Source: Flavobacteriaceae bacterium (lineage in GTDB: Bacteria > Bacteroidota > Bacteroidia > Flavobacteriales > Flavobacteriaceae). From it: 9,492 nucleotides of DNA. Below, in pieces: positions 5,899-9,492 of the stretch; positions within the stretch are counted from its first letter, which is position 1, and every line of letters starts with the position of its first letter. Made by a program: the position numbers and the translations under genes. Below the pieces are notes generated by a model, which did not search any database, was not told where the DNA came from, and was given only the letters and a program-made list of their open reading frames with translations. The stretch lies in contig JABDMQ010000353.1 in the NCBI GenBank assembly GCA_013001365.1, forward strand, positions 1-9,492, in the 5' to 3' direction.

Positions 5899-8073
5899 CT
5901 ACAGCTTGAAATCAGTCAAGCCCTCTAAATTGAGCAAGAACGAATAATACAATGCTGTTCGCTTGTATCGTTCAAATCGTCCAGATTTGCCGCCATGTCC
6001 AGTTTCCATATCGCAATCGAGTACCAGAAGATTGTCATCTGTTTTCAATTCACGAAGCTTTGCCGTCCATTTAGCAGGCTCCCAGTACTGTACTTGGCTA
6101 TCCCAGTAGCCTGTAGTTACAAGGATATTAGGATAGTCCTTGGCCTCAACGTTATCGTACGGTGAATAGGATTTCATATAGTCGTAGTATTCCTTGTTCT
6201 TCGGATTGCCCCATTCGTCAAATTCAAACGTAGTAAGCGGAATTGTTTCATCCAGCATAGTTGATACAACATCCACGAAAGGAACTGCTGCAACGACACC
6301 ATTCCAAAGTTCTGGTTTCATGTTCACGACAGCACCCATAAGCAAACCTCCTGCGCTTCCTCCCATGGCATACAAATGCTCTGGACTTGTAAAGCCCTCA
6401 TTGACCAAGTGTTCGCCACATGCAATGAAATCGGTGAATGTGTTTTTCTTTTTCAACAATTTACCATCCTCATACCAATGCCTTCCCATTTCCTGTCCAC
6501 CACGTATGTGGGCCAAGGCATAAACAAAGCCTCTATCCAACAGACTAAGCCTGTCTGACCTGAATGATGGCTCTGAACTTGAGCCATAGGATCCATAAGA
6601 GTATAAAAGCAAAGGTGTCTCAGGATTGATATCTGTTCCTTTCTTGTATACCAATGAGATTGGCACTTTTACACCGTCAGGAGCTGTAGCATAAATCCGC
6701 TCTGAGACATAATTGTCCTTATTGAACTCATCGTCGAGTACCGCTTCTTCCTTCAATAAGACTTGTTCTTTTGAATTCATGTTGTAATCAAACGTACTGT
6801 TTGGTGTCGTAAGCGATGTATAGCCATAACGCAATATATCTGTATCGAAATCGAGATTTGTACTCGTATAGGCCACGAAAGCTGGATCATTGAATTCTAT
6901 ATAATGATCATTTTCTCCTTGCCAGTCCTTGACTCTAATGGTCCTTAATCCATTAAGACGTTCTGTCAATACCAAATGGTCCTTGAAAACAACGAACCCC
7001 TGAAGAAATACATCTTCTCGATGAGGGATCACATCAACCCAATTCTCTTTTGTTGTCTTGTCAATAGGAGTTTTTACTAGTTTGAAGTTCTTGGCATCTT
7101 TATTCGTTCTGATATAAAAATGATCCTCAAAATGATCCAAAGAATATTCCAGGTCCTTTTCTCTCGGTTGCACAACCTTGAATTCAGCATTTGGCGTATT
7201 CGCATCGAGGTATCGGAATTCTGTTGAAAGAGTTTGATAACTTCCGATAATGATATACGCATCAGACTTTGATTTGAAAACGTAGCAACTAAAGGTATCA
7301 TCGGTTTCCTCATATACCATTTGATCTTCCGATTGATCAGTGCCCAAGACATGCTTGTAGATTTTATGAGCCCTCAGGGTTACAGGGTCTTTGCTGGTAT
7401 AAAAGACCGTCTTGTTATCATTTGCCCAAACAACGCCACCTGTTGTATTGCCTAGTTGGTCCTTTAGCATTTCTCCAGTTTTCAGGTTCTTGAAATAGAC
7501 GTTGTAACGCCGTCTTGAGACTGTGTCAATTCCGTAACCCAATAATTCATTGTTCTCGCTCACGGAGCGGCTTCCAATGCCATAATAATCATAGCCCTTT
7601 GCCATTTCCGGACCATTAAGCATGATCTCTTCTTCTCCTCCGTCAAGGTTCTTCCTGCAATACAATGGGTAGTCCATCCCTTCTTCATAGCGCGTGTAAT
7701 AGGAATAGCCATTATTATTATAAGGCACCGATTGATCGTCCTTCTTTATGCGACCAACGATCTCATCGAACAGACTCTCTTGAAGCCCTTCGGTATGCTT
7801 TAAAGCGCGTTCCTTATAATCGTTCTCAGAATTTAAATAATCCAGGACCTTTTGGGTTTGCTCATCTGGTGATTCGGCGTTCTTTTGCTCGTCAGACAAG
7901 CGCATCCAAAAATAATCGTCTATTCTGGTATCGCCATGTATGGTCAATTCTTCAGGGCTTTTTTCAGCAACCGGAACTTCGAGAGCAACATAGTCTCGGT
8001 TGGGTTCATTCTTCTTACAAGCTAACAAAACTAACAAGGTTAGTGCTGTTGCCAAATAGTTCATTTTTTTCAT
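5899..8073 (-). CDS. ptrB: Oligopeptidase B (prolyl oligopeptidase family S9A), lipoprotein
   Basis: A serine peptidase that cuts oligopeptides after Lys or Arg. The 724 residues split into a lipoprotein signal peptide (MKKMNYLATALTLLVLLAC, Cys19), an N-terminal beta-propeller gate (about 30-430; starts IHGDTRIDDYFWMR) and an alpha/beta-hydrolase domain (about 440-720). The catalytic triad is clear: Ser573 in AMGGSAGGLLMG, Asp658 in TTGYWDSQVQYWEPAKW, His693 in ETGHGGKSGRF. HIRGGQEMGRHWYEDGK precedes the nucleophile as in the family. The S1-site region reads TTFEFDEWGNP: Glu617 matches one acidic residue that selects basic side chains, and Asp619 replaces the second Glu seen in the E. coli enzyme. 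The E. coli protein is cytosolic and about 686 residues; the lipid anchor here places this one in the envelope. Its stop is followed by a terminator. The E1 gene ends 82 bases upstream on the same strand, so partial read-through is possible. Confidence 0.95.
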   Translation of the reverse strand: MKKMNYLATALTLLVLLACKKNEPNRDYVALEVPVAEKSPEELTIHGDTRIDDYFWMRLSDEQKNAESPDEQTQKVLDYLNSENDYKERALKHTEGLQESLFDEIVGRIKKDDQSVPYNNNGYSYYTRYEEGMDYPLYCRKNLDGGEEEIMLNGPEMAKGYDYYGIGSRSVSENNELLGYGIDTVSRRRYNVYFKNLKTGEMLKDQLGNTTGGVVWANDNKTVFYTSKDPVTLRAHKIYKHVLGTDQSEDQMVYEETDDTFSCYVFKSKSDAYIIIGSYQTLSTEFRYLDANTPNAEFKVVQPREKDLEYSLDHFEDHFYIRTNKDAKNFKLVKTPIDKTTKENWVDVIPHREDVFLQGFVVFKDHLVLTERLNGLRTIRVKDWQGENDHYIEFNDPAFVAYTSTNLDFDTDILRYGYTSLTTPNSTFDYNMNSKEQVLLKEEAVLDDEFNKDNYVSERIYATAPDGVKVPISLVYKKGTDINPETPLLLYSYGSYGSSSEPSFRSDRLSLLDRGFVYALAHIRGGQEMGRHWYEDGKLLKKKNTFTDFIACGEHLVNEGFTSPEHLYAMGGSAGGLLMGAVVNMKPELWNGVVAAVPFVDVVSTMLDETIPLTTFEFDEWGNPKNKEYYDYMKSYSPYDNVEAKDYPNILVTTGYWDSQVQYWEPAKWTAKLRELKTDDNLLVLDCDMETGHGGKSGRFERYKRTALYYSFLLNLEGLTDFKL

Positions 8074-8097
8074 TGTGTAATTAAATTGATTGAAGGT

Positions 8098-8105
8098 TAA
8101 AGATA
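8098..8105 (-). promoter_or_regulatory. Weak possible -7 box for oligopeptidase B
   Basis: The minus strand reads TATCTTTA, seven of eight bases of TAnnTTTG, 24 bases before the ATG at 8073. No TTG is found at the expected -33 position; instead a 10-base perfect palindrome, TTCTTAAGAA, lies at 8118-8127. The gene may instead be read from the E1 promoter outside the window. Confidence 0.2.
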
Positions 8106-8155
8106 GCTAAAATTGGCTTCTTAAGAATCGTTTCTTGTTTTTAATGGAACAGGAA

Positions 8156-9492
8156 TCAATATGCCAATAATTCGAGTAAGGCGGATTCAAATTTACGTTT
8201 TGCCAAATACTGTTCTTCCAATTGGTCTATGAAAGGAATAGGTGTTTCCATGCTTGCAACACGCTTTACTGGGGCATCCAAGTATTCAAAACAAGTTTCC
8301 ATGATCATTGCAGAAATATCTGAAGCAATACCACCGAATAAGCTATCTTCTTGGAGTATTACGGCTTTACCAGTTTTCTTCACTGAATTGAAGATCGCTT
8401 CTTCGTCTAAGGGCTGCAAAGTCCTTAGATCTAATAAGTCAGCTGATATTTCTTGATTATTCTCCAGGGTTTCGATTGCCCAATGTACGCCTGCACCATA
8501 GGATATGATCGTAACATCTGTACCTTCCTTTATTAAAGAAGCTTTCCCGAACGGCATTGTATAATAATTTGTTGGAACTTCCTGGCGAATACTTCTATAC
8601 AAGGCCTTATGCTCAAAGAACATGACAGGATTAGGGTCGTTAATTGCAGTTGCCAAAAGACCTTTTGCGTCGTAAGGGAAGGCGGGATAAGCTACTTTAA
8701 GTCCAGGGGTTTTTGTAAACCATGCCTCATTGGTCTGAGAGTGAAATGGTCCTGCAGCCACGCCTCCACCACAAGGCATTCGGATTACGACATCCGCACT
8801 TTGGTTCCATCTATAATATGATTTGGCCAAGTAGTTAACGATTGGATTGAATCCTGATGTAGCAAAATCCGCGAATTGCATCTCCATAATGCTCTTTCGC
8901 CCCTTAATAGATAATCCCATGGCAGTTTCAACAATACTGGATTCGCAAATTGGCGTATTACGAACACGTTCCTTTCCGAACTTCTCAGTGAATCCTTCGG
9001 TTATCTTGAAAACACCACCATATTCTGCGATGTCTTGACCAAGGATGACCAAGTCATCATGGCGTTCCATGGATTGGCTGAGCCCTTGTGAAATCGCATC
9101 AATTAATCGTAGCTCTTCTAAATTTAAATCAGGCTTAATATCTTGATATACAAAGCTTTTGTACACATCATTTAATTCATAAGTTTCATTAGGTTGTATC
9201 ACTGCCTCCTTGGAAGCGAGTTCAAGATTCTGGTTTATTTCATGAATGATTGCTTCCTTGATCTGCACTTCGGATTCCTCATTCAATATTCCTTCATTCT
9301 TTAGGAATTCCTGATAGTTCATTAGTGGGTCTTTTGCAGCCCACTCATCCATTAATTCTTGAGGTACGTATTTGGTCCCACTGGCTTCCTCATGCCCTCG
9401 CATCCGGAATGTCTTGAACTCCAGTAAGACAGGTCTTGGTTTCTTTCTTAAACTCTTGGCGATCTTAGAGACTTTCGTATAAACTTCAATGA
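8156..9492 (-). CDS. Fused E1 alpha/beta 2-oxoacid dehydrogenase (branched-chain 2-oxoacid type), 5' partial
   Basis: A thiamine-diphosphate E1 enzyme that decarboxylates a 2-oxoacid and transfers the acyl group to the lipoyl E2. The frame stays open through the right edge; about 444 residues are visible and the true start is outside. From 9492 to about 9122 is the C-terminal end of an alpha subunit, with the LLEFKTFRMRGHEEASG loop and YVPQELMDEWAAKDPL. A helical linker leads at about 9121 into a complete beta subunit: LIDAISQGLSQSM, LGQDIAEYGGVFKITEGF, TPICESSIVETAMG (with the conserved cofactor-side Glu), FADFATSGFNPIVNY, PCGGGVAAGPFHSQTNEAWF (active-site His), the FFEHKALYR segment and the C-terminal LQEDSLFGGIASDI. 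Stop is TGA at 8158-8156. Fused E1 proteins of this kind are known in Bacteroidetes and are usually assigned to branched-chain oxoacids, but the substrate cannot be fixed from sequence alone. The alpha-subunit thiamine motif lies beyond the window. Confidence 0.93.
   Translation of the reverse strand, partial: IEVYTKVSKIAKSLRKKPRPVLLEFKTFRMRGHEEASGTKYVPQELMDEWAAKDPLMNYQEFLKNEGILNEESEVQIKEAIIHEINQNLELASKEAVIQPNETYELNDVYKSFVYQDIKPDLNLEELRLIDAISQGLSQSMERHDDLVILGQDIAEYGGVFKITEGFTEKFGKERVRNTPICESSIVETAMGLSIKGRKSIMEMQFADFATSGFNPIVNYLAKSYYRWNQSADVVIRMPCGGGVAAGPFHSQTNEAWFTKTPGLKVAYPAFPYDAKGLLATAINDPNPVMFFEHKALYRSIRQEVPTNYYTMPFGKASLIKEGTDVTIISYGAGVHWAIETLENNQEISADLLDLRTLQPLDEEAIFNSVKKTGKAVILQEDSLFGGIASDISAMIMETCFEYLDAPVKRVASMETPIPFIDQLEEQYLAKRKFESALLELLAY

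Noticed and set aside
7665..8084. Plus-strand frame of 139 codons opposite the start of oligopeptidase B.
   Set aside because: It is a shadow of a gene with an intact triad and signal peptide; its translation shows no recognisable motif.
8118..8127. Perfect palindrome TTCTTAAGAA between the E1 and oligopeptidase B genes as a terminator or operator.
   Set aside because: It has no loop and no T tract, and a 10-base palindrome in AT-rich intergenic DNA is not rare.

Overview
The window looks like an ordinary chromosomal segment of a marine-type Bacteroidetes, most likely a Flavobacteriaceae member. The base composition is AT-rich. Ribosome binding sites are not recognisable, and the possible promoters resemble the Bacteroidetes form (-33 TTG / -7 TAnnTTTG). 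The protein set also fits: lipoproteins with short signal peptides, a lipoprotein oligopeptidase B, and a fused E1 alpha/beta 2-oxoacid dehydrogenase. I see no mobile element, CRISPR array, tRNA or rRNA.

Layout. Positions 3-3037 are all on the minus strand. Read in the direction of transcription they encode a secreted acidic protein (3037-2318), a membrane-anchored protein (2269-1733), a small Dabb-domain lipoprotein (1669-1238), an ECF sigma factor starting at TTG (1080-589), and a multi-pass membrane protein cut by the left edge (584-3). Positions 3277-5147 are on the plus strand: a four-helix membrane protein with its own terminator, then a lipoprotein M19 dipeptidase. A bidirectional terminator (5169-5186) separates this from a second minus-strand block: a small heat-shock protein (5686-5207), a lipoprotein oligopeptidase B (8073-5899) with its own terminator, and a fused E1 2-oxoacid dehydrogenase cut by the right edge (9492-8156).

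How the genes may work together. The sigma factor and the membrane protein are 4 bases apart and probably form a signalling pair, with the membrane protein as candidate anti-sigma factor or sensor; this is inference from position. The three genes upstream of them all encode envelope-targeted products. The M19 dipeptidase and oligopeptidase B are both predicted envelope lipoproteins that cut peptides, and the E1 enzyme fits branched-chain amino-acid breakdown. The window is therefore compatible with peptide and amino-acid use, but nothing shows that these genes are co-regulated.

I found no convincing undescribed system. The points most worth a second look are the sigma/membrane-protein pair, the uncharacterised secreted protein with its conserved-looking C-terminal domain, and two inverted repeats around the predicted M19 promoter.
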